A stretch of DNA of 38,646 nt, from NCBI RefSeq assembly GCF_900091855.1, contig NZ_FMCH01000169.1, positions 1-38,646 of the forward strand, read 5' to 3'. Each line of letters starts with the position of its first letter. The first letter of the stretch is position 1. The notes beneath the pieces are model-generated. The model made no database searches and was not told the DNA's origin. It worked only from the letters and a program-made list of their open reading frames with translations. Source of the stretch: Streptomyces sp. DvalAA-14. GTDB lineage: Bacteria; Actinomycetota; Actinomycetes; Streptomycetales; Streptomycetaceae. The translations under genes and the position numbers were made by a program. Shown in pieces: positions 22,252 through 29,428 of this stretch.

Positions 22252-23145
22252 ATGAGTACGTCACGCGGGGACGGCGGGCAGGGCGACCGGCAGGCCCGCC
22301 TGCGACGAGCCCGGACGCGAGCACGGAACAACCTTCGTGCGTCGGGCGGGCCCGGGCGGCCCGCACCCATCAGGCGCCTGCTCGGCTGGGTGGCGAGCGG
22401 GAACAAAGTCGTGGTGGGAGCGGCCGCATTGGGCGTGACGACCCTGATATCGGGAACGGTGACCGGACTGCCGCACCTCGTGGCAGGAATGTGGAACCGT
22501 CCGGCGCCTGCCTTTGCTGTGCCGGGCAAGGTGTCGCCGGGTGTGACGCCGACCGGCCCCTTCACCTACACCCAGGGGCCCTGGGGCGAGGAGACGCTCT
22601 GCGATCTGCAGGGCGAGTACGTGGTGCCGGCCGCCGCCGGCCGGTCCCGTCCGCGTAACGATCACGAACTCGAAGCCCTGGTCGAGAACTCCGCGATCGC
22701 CGACGAGGCGAGCGGCAACTACGTGTTCCAGGCCACGGGTAGTGAAACGGTCGTGGTGACCGGCGTACACGCCGTGGTGCTCAAGAAGGTGGCCGCATCC
22801 CGGCGGACTGTTCTCGAAGTCAACGGAGACTGCTCCGGCGCAGGCATCACGCAGTATGTCGCGACGCTCGATCTGGATGCGGAAAAACCGTTACCGACAT
22901 TCACGGAGTCGGACCCGGACGATCGGATGAGCTCGATTCCCGTCAAGCAGCTGACGTTCAAAGTGACCGAAGGCGATCCCGTGGACCTGATCTTCGACGC
23001 GTCCACCACCAAGTACGACGTCACTTGGAGGATTCGCGTCGATTACACCGTCGACGGTGAAGCCGGGACGGGCTGGGTGGGCAGCGGCGCGCCGTTCCAC
23101 GTGATCGCGACTCGGCCCGACGATCCGAAGATGCAGATCCCGTAG
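22252..23145 (+). CDS. Hypothetical membrane-anchored extracellular protein
   Basis: I do not recognise the family. The 297-residue product has a basic, low-complexity cytosolic N-terminus (1-48, many Arg), one hydrophobic segment (about 52-72, VVVGAAALGVTTLISGTVTG), a Pro-rich linker and a probable beta-rich extracellular domain (100-297). That domain has two cysteines, Cys117 and Cys194, which could form a disulfide. Alternating strands such as ETVVVTGVHAVVLKKV and TWRIRVDYTV support a beta sandwich. The ATG at 22252 follows GGGGGA at about four bases; the frame is open to 22162 without a better start. A lower-GC stretch at about 22170-22225 is the likely promoter region. It is a single gene, converging on the disrupted kinase-like gene. 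Confidence 0.75.
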   Translation: MSTSRGDGGQGDRQARLRRARTRARNNLRASGGPGRPAPIRRLLGWVASGNKVVVGAAALGVTTLISGTVTGLPHLVAGMWNRPAPAFAVPGKVSPGVTPTGPFTYTQGPWGEETLCDLQGEYVVPAAAGRSRPRNDHELEALVENSAIADEASGNYVFQATGSETVVVTGVHAVVLKKVAASRRTVLEVNGDCSGAGITQYVATLDLDAEKPLPTFTESDPDDRMSSIPVKQLTFKVTEGDPVDLIFDASTTKYDVTWRIRVDYTVDGEAGTGWVGSGAPFHVIATRPDDPKMQIP

Positions 23146-23223
23146 GTGCCGACGCGCCGGCCGACCCGCGGCTGCCGTTCCAGCCGCTCGGTACGGCACG
23201 GGGAGGACGTCCGCGGCGTCGCG

Positions 23224-23246
23224 TGCCCCCCGGAGAAGGGGGGGCA
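23224..23246. terminator. Hairpin between converging genes
   Basis: TGCCCCCC (23224-23231) pairs perfectly with GGGGGGCA (23239-23246) around a seven-base loop, between the stop codon of the 22252-23145 gene and the end of the leftward kinase-like gene. There is no U-tract, as is common for actinomycete terminators. A weaker GCGGCT/AGCCGC stem lies just to its left. Confidence 0.5.
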
Positions 23247-23250
23247 GCCG

Positions 23251-24329
23251 TTACGCACCGGTGATCCGGTTGATCTCCTCCCGTGGGTACGGGGTCTGCC
23301 TGCTCCGGTGCCGGAGTTCGCGGTTGAAGGCCGACAGCACCGCGGCGACCGGAGCGTGCCGCGCGATGATCGCCGCGGCCTGCGGCGGGATCCCGGTGGG
23401 GCGCTCGCCGTCGGCGTAGGCGCGCACCCGTGCGCAGCGGCCCTCCTGGTCCTCCGGCCGGTATCCGTACAGCGCGGTGACCAGCCAGTTCACCAGGTAG
23501 GTGGCGGTGTACGCGCGGTCGTAGCTCTGATGCCGGTCGAAGAAGTCGGCCTCGTCCCGGGCCAGTTCGAAGTCGGAGGAGATCGCCAGGCCGTAGTCCG
23601 CGAAATACAGGCGCCGGCCGTCGGTCAGGATGTTCTCGAAGTGCCCGTCGAAGTGCAGGAGCCCGCGGCTGTTCATGAACGAGGTGCCGGCCGCCAACTC
23701 CCGCTCCACCATGGCGCAAGCCCGGTCGGCGGCCTCGTCGCCCGCCTCGATCCGACCGCCCAGCCACTGGTGGAGGTTCTGCGGGATGTACTCCAGGAAC
23801 AGCGCGACGCTCGCCGAGGACCGCCGCAGCGCCTCGATCCGGCGGCGCACCTGCGATCCGCCGCCCCAGTAGGCCACCGCCCGTTCCACGTCGGCCAGTT
23901 CGGCGGGCAGCGGCGTCGAGTCCGGCAGCACCCGCCAGTGGTACATCAGAGGAAATCCCTCGTATGCGCCGGCGAGCACCCAGTTCGTCGTCGTGGTGTG
24001 TGCACCGCGAGCTCTCGCCACACCCCGAAGCCCGGCCCGCCGGTGCCGTAGTGGCAGAAGAGCGGCAGCTCGAACAGATTCGCCGTGGACCCCTGGTGCG
24101 CCGGCCGCCGCTCCAGATCGGTGAGCGGCACCCGCTTGACGAAAAGCGGGGTGCCGGCGACCTCCAACCGGGCCGACTTCCCCCCGATGCCCGCGCCGAG
24201 GGGCACGGCCGCGTCCAGGAGTTCGCCCAGCGCGCGGTCGCTGAGCCGGGCCAGGGACGTGGAGACGGCCCCATGAGCGGCAAGACGCGTGCCGCGCGAC
24301 AGGTCCGGGAACGCGGCTGCTGGCTCCAC
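23251..24329 (-). pseudogene. Protein-kinase-like gene disrupted by a two-base frameshift in a TG repeat
   Basis: Two overlapping frames together encode one kinase-fold protein of about 355 residues of a type common in Streptomyces. The first, from the GTG at 24329, gives GIGGKSARLEVAGTPLFVKRVPLTDLERRP (nucleotide-binding lobe) and GVWRELAVHT, then degenerates and stops at 23946. The second frame picks up exactly there with TTTTNWVLAGAYEGFPLMYHW. It carries the catalytic pattern HFDGHFENIL and the metal loop FADYG, ending at 23251. The switch occurs at the TGTGTG at 23997-24002 (CACACA in the gene), and removing one dinucleotide restores a continuous H-T-x-T-T-N-W reading. It is therefore a slipped, inactive or phase-variable gene, or a sequencing error. 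The function of the family is unclear to me. Confidence 0.75.
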
Positions 24330-24458
24330 CGGGGCACCGACCTCGATCCTGTGGGCTTGGGTACTGACGCCGGCTGCGCACCTTACGCGAAGCGGCCACG
24401 CGGCTTCGGCCGTACGGCACCGTTGAACAGGGGCAGTTGAGGACCGCCGTGATAACGT

Positions 24459-24491
24459 CCTCCAGTCGTGAGCTGCTGCGAACCGAGGAGG
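24459..24491 (+). promoter_or_regulatory. Leader hairpin and mini-ORF upstream of the alpha/beta hydrolase gene
   Basis: CCTCC at 24459-24463 can pair with GGAGG at 24487-24491. Between them begins a nine-codon frame (GTG at 24468: SCCEPRR, stop TGA at 24492) whose last codons are the AGGAGG itself. A strong ribosome-binding sequence that is buried in a tiny frame and able to pair with an upstream anti-sequence suggests a translational leader or attenuator. It lies about 95 bases ahead of the hydrolase ATG. This is inference from base pairing only. Confidence 0.3.
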
Positions 24492-24584
24492 TGAGACCCG
24501 TTAACGCTGTGACAGGTCGGGCCCCCCTCATCCGCATGGCCTGGGGAGTGCCCGCAGACGGCACCCCGAAAGGCTCCCAACGCA

Positions 24585-25316
24585 ATGCGCCTCACCTCTG
24601 AGACGTCGTCCGACGACGTCCGCGAACAACTCTTCACCCTCGGCGAGATTCCGGGCGTCCTGTGGACACCGCAAGGTGCCACCGGCCCTCGCCCCCTCGT
24701 CTTCATGGGGCACGGCGGCGGTCAGCACAAGAAGGCCGCCGGCATCCAGGCTCGCGCACGCAGGTTCGTGGCCGAGTGCCGGTTCGCGGTGGTGGCGGTG
24801 GACGTCTCCGGACACGGCGATCGGCCGACGGACGAGGAGTACGACCGCATCGCCACCGAGAACCAGGCGCGCGTGGCCGCGGGGGAAGAACTGGCCCCGC
24901 TGATCGCCCGTTTCCAGGCGCTGGTGGCCCGCCGGACCGTCCCGGAATGGCAGTCCGTCCTGGACGCGGTCCAGCAACTCCCGCACGTGGGTGCCGGCCC
25001 GGTCGGCTACTGGGGGATCTCCTTGGGCTGCGGACTCGGCATTCCGTTCGTCGCCGCTGAACCCCGCGTCCGCGCTGCGGTGTTGGGCCTGGGCGGAGCC
25101 CTCGCCTCGGCCGAGGACGCCGCACGGACGACCGTCCCGATCGAATTCCTGCTCCAGTGGGACGACGAACGCGTGCCACGGGACCAGGGCCTGGCCCTCT
25201 TCGACGCCTTCGCCTCGCCGGAAAAGACGCTCCACGCCAACCCCGGCAAGCACGGGGACGTGCCGGCATCCGAGTTCGACAGCACGCTGAGGTTCTTCTC
25301 CCGGCATCTCGCCTGA
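24585..25316 (+). CDS. Alpha/beta hydrolase (dienelactone-hydrolase-like)
   Basis: This 243-residue cytosolic hydrolase has a clear triad. The nucleophile Ser146 lies in the elbow G-I-S-L-G, an acid Asp193 or Asp194 lies in LLQWDDERVP, and His223 lies in NPGKHGDVP. An oxyanion-hole motif GHGGGQHKK sits at 42-50. The MRLTSETSSDDVREQLFTLG start and the PGVLWTP segment match a family of uncharacterised actinobacterial hydrolases. The ATG at 24585 has only a weak AAAGG upstream, at about eleven bases, and the structured leader at 24459-24601 may influence translation. It is divergent from the disrupted kinase-like gene and appears monocistronic. The substrate is unknown. Confidence 0.87.
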   Translation: MRLTSETSSDDVREQLFTLGEIPGVLWTPQGATGPRPLVFMGHGGGQHKKAAGIQARARRFVAECRFAVVAVDVSGHGDRPTDEEYDRIATENQARVAAGEELAPLIARFQALVARRTVPEWQSVLDAVQQLPHVGAGPVGYWGISLGCGLGIPFVAAEPRVRAAVLGLGGALASAEDAARTTVPIEFLLQWDDERVPRDQGLALFDAFASPEKTLHANPGKHGDVPASEFDSTLRFFSRHLA

Positions 25317-25748
25317 CGCCGCCCGCCCGATCGACAGCGGGGGGTGCCGTCCGGCGGGGTGACGCCGTTCCCGGGCGTCTGTCGGGCGTCCGGTCCCGGT
25401 TGTCGGTACCCGCTGATACAACTCGTGCAGAGGGACCGCGCAAGCAGAGGAGAGCCGCTATGGGTACGTGGGGCAGGCAGGGGGATCACCGCCAGCGGCA
25501 TCCGGCCCGTGCTGCCCGGGAGCCGATCCTTCGGCAGGCCGGCCGGCGGCCCGCCGGGTCCCGTTTCGCGGGGCCGACCTCGATTCGTCGTGCCCGCCGG
25601 ATATCGCGGCGCAATCGGCGAGAATAGAGTACCGGTTATGGGATCCGGGAATGCGGTTGCGTCCGGGCCAAGCCGGACGGGAAGTGGCCGGACGCTTCCA
25701 TGATAGGGTCGGATTAATTCACAGGACGCCGCAAAAAAGGGGAATGGC
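25317..25748. other. Intergenic region with a possible stub of a DUF4259-type gene
   Basis: This gap of about 430 bases holds no convincing full gene. At 25460 an ATG with an excellent AGAGGAGAG five bases upstream opens a 55-codon frame to 25627 that reads MGTWGRQGDHR and is then Arg-rich. M-G-T-W-G is the standard opening of DUF4259 proteins, but the rest does not follow that family, so this may be the stub of a deleted gene. Nearer the next gene, TAGGGT at 25704-25709 resembles a -10 element. Confidence 0.4.
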
Positions 25749-26348
25749 GTGAATACCGAGAAGGTTACGGCTCGACGTCTTACGGCCGACGAGGCTTCGG
25801 AGTTGGGCCTCCAGGACGGCATCTTCGTCTCCGCGGGGACAGATGGCCTTCCTCTCGACTGCTACGCCCCGGCCCATCTCACAAAGCCGGGCAAGAACTT
25901 CGAGGGTGGATCCTTCACCGCAAGGACGATATTTGGCACTGAAATCCACCTTCTCCCGGACCATGCAGAAGAGCCCGGGATCTGGATTGCCGACAAGGCA
26001 GGGGATGAAATAGAGGTTCTGCAGAGCGCGGGCATTCTCCTTAATCTCGCCCTCTTCGTTCCCGGCGGCAACAGGGAATCCCTCGACTCGCTCTACGCCG
26101 CCGCCCGCGACGCGTTCGGCGCGGGAATCGTCCAGCGCTGGAGCGAGGAAGTCGTCGCGGTGCCGGACGTGAAGGTCGACCTCTTCGAGGAACCGCTCCG
26201 GGGCCGGAAGAACGCGAGCAGCCAGATCCGGGACCGCCGCGCGCTGGACATCTACCCGACCCGAGTGCGATTCCTGGAGCCCAGCGACGGCTGGAAGTTC
26301 GTGGTCGAACCGCACCAGGAGGTCGTCGACGACACGCCGACGATCTGA
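25749..26348 (+). CDS. Hypothetical protein, 199 residues
   Basis: I do not recognise this family. The product is soluble and acidic to neutral, with no signal or membrane segment and no cysteine-rich or known catalytic motif. It has one Cys at about residue 38 (LDCYAP). The C-terminal part contains SLDSLYAAARDAFGAGIVQRW, a likely amphipathic helix, followed by a strand-rich end (VRFLEPSDGWKFVVEPHQEV). The GTG at 25749 is preceded by an AAAAAAGGGGAA run giving a good ribosome-binding site, and the lower-GC 25700-25745 stretch probably holds its promoter. Codon use is somewhat less GC-extreme than that of its neighbours, which could mean recent acquisition. The gene stands alone ahead of the GAF-PAS-PP2C gene, 124 bases apart. 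Confidence 0.75.
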   Translation: MNTEKVTARRLTADEASELGLQDGIFVSAGTDGLPLDCYAPAHLTKPGKNFEGGSFTARTIFGTEIHLLPDHAEEPGIWIADKAGDEIEVLQSAGILLNLALFVPGGNRESLDSLYAAARDAFGAGIVQRWSEEVVAVPDVKVDLFEEPLRGRKNASSQIRDRRALDIYPTRVRFLEPSDGWKFVVEPHQEVVDDTPTI

Positions 26349-26472
26349 CGCCAGGAGTCTTCAGGGGCCGCGCCTTCGTGGCAGCACGCCCGGCCGGATC
26401 CCGCCCGGTCGCCCGTTGCGCAGCCATACGGTGCAATGAGGAGATAGGGACCGGCGTGAGGCGGGTGAGGAC

Positions 26473-28623
26473 GTGGGCGGGAAGGAGGACGGGGCCGCGG
26501 CGGGCGAGACCGCCGCGGCCCGGCTCGACGCGTTGCTGGAGGGCGTCACGCACGACGTCGGCGCCCACATCGGTCTCACCTACCTCCTGGTCCCCGAGCA
26601 GCAGGTGCTGCAGATGACGGCGGTGGTCGGAGCCCCCAGGAGGCTGGCGCTGCCGTGGGTCCGGCTGGCACTGGCGGCGCCGTCGCCCGTGCCGGAGGCT
26701 GTCCGCTCCCGGCGTCCTGTGTGGCTGGCCGACCAGCAGGCGCTGGCCCGCCGCTTTCCGCGCGCCGCGCTGGCCTTTCCGTACTCCGTCGCCCACTACG
26801 CCGCCCCGCTGATGGCCGACGGGCTCTGCTGGGGCGCCGTGAATCTGCTGTGGCCGGGCGCCCGGCCGGAAGGGCTGTCCGCCGCCGAGCAGGCACGCGT
26901 CGACGAGGCGGTCGACCGGATGGCCGAGGTGCTGCGGAATGCCGCCGCCCGGGGGCGCCCGGTGCGTCCGAGGGACGAGCCGCGCGTCGTGGAGGCGCCG
27001 CCGGCCCGCCGCGCCGCTCCGGTCGCCGCCCTCCTGGGGCGTTTCACCGAAGGATTCGCCGCGCTGGATCCGCACGGCCGGATGACCTTCCTCACCGCCG
27101 CGGCCGCCCGGCTGCTCGGCCGCGACCGCGCCGAACTGCTGGGCGCCGAACCGTGGGACGTACTGCCCTGGCTGAACGACCCCGCCTACGAGAACGCCTT
27201 CGTCGCCGCGCTGTTCAGCCGTCGGCCCACCGGTTTCGCCGCCCGCCGGCCGGACGGCGCGTGGCTGTCGTTCCAGCTCTACCCGGACGCCACCGGCATC
27301 AGCGTGCGGGTCGGGCCGGCCGACGCCCCCGACCGCGGGGGCGAACCGGCCGCGGACACGCTGCCCGCCGTGCCGGCCCGCGCGGGCACCTTGTTCCACC
27401 TCCTGCACCTGGCCTCGGCGCTCACCGAGGCCGCGGGCGTCAGCGAGATCACCGAATCGCTCATGGGACAGGTGCGACCCGTCCTCGACGCCGAGGGAAT
27501 GGCCCTCATGGTCGCCGACGAAGGGCGGCTGCGCGTGGTGGGCGCACGCGGCTTCCCGCCCGGGACGCAGCAGCATTTCGACGGCCTGCCGCTGTCCGGC
27601 CACGCCGAGGGCATCCACATCATGGCGACCGGTGTCCCGGCCTTCCACCCGACCAACGCCGCCTTGGTGCGCGCCTTTCCCGAGCAACCGGTCTACCGGC
27701 AGATGGGCGCCTTCGCCTACCTGCCGCTGACCGTCTCCGGCGCCACCTTCGGCTGCCTGGTCCTGGCGTACGGCAGCCCGCGGGACTTCAGCCCGGACGA
27801 GCGCGCGGAACTCACCTCGCTGGCGGGGATGATCGCGCAGGCGCTGGAGCGCGCCCGGCTCTACGACGCCAACGCGCTGGTGGCGCGAGGACTCCAGGAG
27901 GGACTCCTGCCGCGCCACCTGCCCCGGGTGCCCGGCCTTCAGGTCGCCGCACGCTACCTCCCCGCCACGCACACCCAGGAAGTCGGCGGCGACTTCTACG
28001 ACTTCATCGATCTCGGCGCGCATGCCGCGGCCGCGGTGATCGGCGACGTCCAGGGGCACAGCGTGCAGGCCGCCGCCCTGATGGGCCAGATTCGCACCGC
28101 CGTGCACAGCCACGCCCGGGCCGGGGCGCCGCCCGAGGAGATCCTCGCCCGCACCAACCAACTCCTCCTGGAGCAGAACAGCCCCCTGTTCTGCAGCTGC
28201 GTCTACGCGCACATCGACGTGCCCGGGCATCGAGTCCTGCTGGCCTCGGCCGGTCACCCGCCGCCGATCCTGCGCCGGCCCGGCCCCCTCGGCCGCCCCG
28301 GCGGCAGCGACGTGCTCGATCTGCCCCCCGGACTGCTCCTCGGCGTGGCGGAGGAAGCCCGCTTCCAGACCGTCGAGGTGCCGCTGCCCCCCGGCGCCCT
28401 GTTGGCGCTCTACACCGACGGCCTTGTGGAACGCCCCGGTTCGGACCTGGGGCGATCCATCGGCCTGCTGGCCGACCAACTCGCCGACGAGGCCGACCAA
28501 CCGCTGGAGACGCTCGCCGACGCGATCGTCACGCGCGCACGGGAGAGCGCCGTCCCCCAGAGCAGCGACGACATCGCGCTGCTGCTCGTGGAGCACGTCA
28601 ACGCGGGCACAGTAGGCAGTTGA
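26473..28623 (+). CDS. Multidomain GAF-PAS-GAF-PP2C phosphatase (RsbU/SpoIIE type)
   Basis: This 716-residue cytosolic signalling phosphatase has four domains. An N-terminal GAF-like domain spans about 15-155 and a PAS domain about 185-280 (FTEGFAALDPHGRMTFLTAAAARLLGR). A second GAF domain spans about 310-462 (VSEITESLMGQVRPVLDAEGMALMV and YLPLTVSGATFGCLVLAYGSPRDFS). The PP2C domain spans about 470-705, with metal Asp507 in GGDFYD and Asp525 in GDVQGHS, then ASAGHPPPIL, ALYTDGLVERPG and SSDDIALLL. By family it dephosphorylates a STAS antagonist in response to a ligand or redox cue sensed by the GAF and PAS domains. The start is the GTG at 26473, preceded closely by GGTGAGG. No STAS, kinase or sigma gene is adjacent; the nearest STAS gene is at 21771. 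A hairpin follows the stop. Confidence 0.92.
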   Translation: MGGKEDGAAAGETAAARLDALLEGVTHDVGAHIGLTYLLVPEQQVLQMTAVVGAPRRLALPWVRLALAAPSPVPEAVRSRRPVWLADQQALARRFPRAALAFPYSVAHYAAPLMADGLCWGAVNLLWPGARPEGLSAAEQARVDEAVDRMAEVLRNAAARGRPVRPRDEPRVVEAPPARRAAPVAALLGRFTEGFAALDPHGRMTFLTAAAARLLGRDRAELLGAEPWDVLPWLNDPAYENAFVAALFSRRPTGFAARRPDGAWLSFQLYPDATGISVRVGPADAPDRGGEPAADTLPAVPARAGTLFHLLHLASALTEAAGVSEITESLMGQVRPVLDAEGMALMVADEGRLRVVGARGFPPGTQQHFDGLPLSGHAEGIHIMATGVPAFHPTNAALVRAFPEQPVYRQMGAFAYLPLTVSGATFGCLVLAYGSPRDFSPDERAELTSLAGMIAQALERARLYDANALVARGLQEGLLPRHLPRVPGLQVAARYLPATHTQEVGGDFYDFIDLGAHAAAAVIGDVQGHSVQAAALMGQIRTAVHSHARAGAPPEEILARTNQLLLEQNSPLFCSCVYAHIDVPGHRVLLASAGHPPPILRRPGPLGRPGGSDVLDLPPGLLLGVAEEARFQTVEVPLPPGALLALYTDGLVERPGSDLGRSIGLLADQLADEADQPLETLADAIVTRARESAVPQSSDDIALLLVEHVNAGTVGS

Positions 28624-28674
28624 GCCGGCACCGGAAGCCGTGCTGCCGGCCTCACCGCCATTCGGGGCTCACCC

Positions 28675-28697
28675 GGCCGGGCCGGGTCGGCCCGGCC
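28675..28697. terminator. Bidirectional hairpin between converging genes
   Basis: GGCCGGGCC (28675-28683) pairs perfectly with GGCCCGGCC (28689-28697) around a five-base loop, and CC/GG pairs extend the stem beyond one mismatch. It sits between the stop codons of the GAF-PAS-PP2C gene and the nitroreductase gene. No U-tract is present. Confidence 0.6.
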
Positions 28698-28709
28698 TGG
28701 TCCCGGACG

Positions 28710-29204
28710 TCATTCGCCCTGGGGGAGCTCAAGGAGGAAGACGCGGATCTCACGCCGGGCGGCCCGCCGCGCGTACGCGTCGTACGCGGGCCAGTAGGCA
28801 GCGACTGCTTCCCAGACCTTCCGGCGTTCCTCCCCGGTCAGCAGCCGCGCGCGCACCGCCGTCCGCCGGCCGCCCCTGGTCACCGTGGCCCGCGGCTCCG
28901 CGAGCAGATTCGCCGTCCAGCCGGGGTGGCGTTCGCCGCCCCAGTTGGATCCGATCACCACAAGACCGTCGCCATGGGTGATGTACAAAAGGGCGACCTC
29001 GCGGGACTGTCCGCTCTGCCGGCCCACCGTGGTGAGCAGCAGGGTGCGCAGCCCCACGGGTGTCCCGACCCCGAACCTGCCACCGGTCGCCCTGAGGAGG
29101 GTCCGGTCGGCGGGCGCCAGGAAACGCCCCAGATCGGCCCAGCCCCTGGTTGCGCCCAGCTTGGTGAACAGGCTTCGTATCGACGGCACGCGGGATCGTA
29201 ACAT
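28710..29204 (-). CDS. Deazaflavin (F420)-dependent nitroreductase family protein
   Basis: The 164-residue product has the compact Ddn/split-beta-barrel pattern of actinobacterial F420-binding nitroreductases. It shows LLLTTVGRQSGQSREVALLYI (the TTxGRKSGxxRxxPL-type motif), GLVVIGSNWGGERHPGWTANLLAEP (the W-x-x-NLxAxP motif) and the end YAYARRAARREIRVFLLEL-like segment (Y-x-x-Y, then I-x-V-F-x-L). An N-terminal FTKLGATRGWADLGRFLAPADR helix precedes the barrel. The ATG at 29204 begins MLRSRVPSIR; its GGCGGGA is too close to be a good ribosome-binding site, and the frame continues to 29276, so the start is uncertain. It may reduce nitro or quinone-like compounds with F420H2. The cofactor is assigned by family only. 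Confidence 0.87.
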   Translation of the reverse strand: MLRSRVPSIRSLFTKLGATRGWADLGRFLAPADRTLLRATGGRFGVGTPVGLRTLLLTTVGRQSGQSREVALLYITHGDGLVVIGSNWGGERHPGWTANLLAEPRATVTRGGRRTAVRARLLTGEERRKVWEAVAAYWPAYDAYARRAARREIRVFLLELPQGE

Positions 29205-29324
29205 TCCCGCCGGCCGGAGACCTGGTCCCCGCTGCCGCGCATCAGGCTGGCTCCTCGGGCCGCCTGACCGGTACATCCGATCATCCCCGGCAACCCGGCC
29301 TCGCTGAAAGCATGTTGCTTACAT

Positions 29325-29361
29325 TCAACCTGTTGACGCCGCTGCGGACGGCTGCCAGGCT
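29325..29361 (+). promoter_or_regulatory. Predicted promoter with overlapping inverted repeat ahead of the beta-helix hydrolase
   Basis: TTGACG (29333-29338), a 17-base spacer and CAGGCT (29356-29361) form a plausible promoter. The inverted repeat TCAAC-CT-GTTGA (29325-29336) overlaps the -35, which suggests control by a repressor. The region is AT-richer than its surroundings. Confidence 0.45.
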
Positions 29362-29428
29362 GCGGATTCATCGGATGTCTTGGGCTTCCTGCGGGTGCGC
29401 CCGCGGGGCGATGATTCCCGGAGCGGTC

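Noticed and set aside
24491-24601. 36-codon frame overlapping the hydrolase start as an independent gene
   Set aside because: Its GTG directly abuts the AGGAG with no spacing and no family is recognisable. It is kept only as part of the leader observation.
19601-28623. Phosphatase/STAS/kinase-like genes as an anti-phage defence island
   Set aside because: All domains fit known stress partner-switching families. No nuclease, pore-forming effector, cyclic nucleotide synthase or mobile element is nearby.
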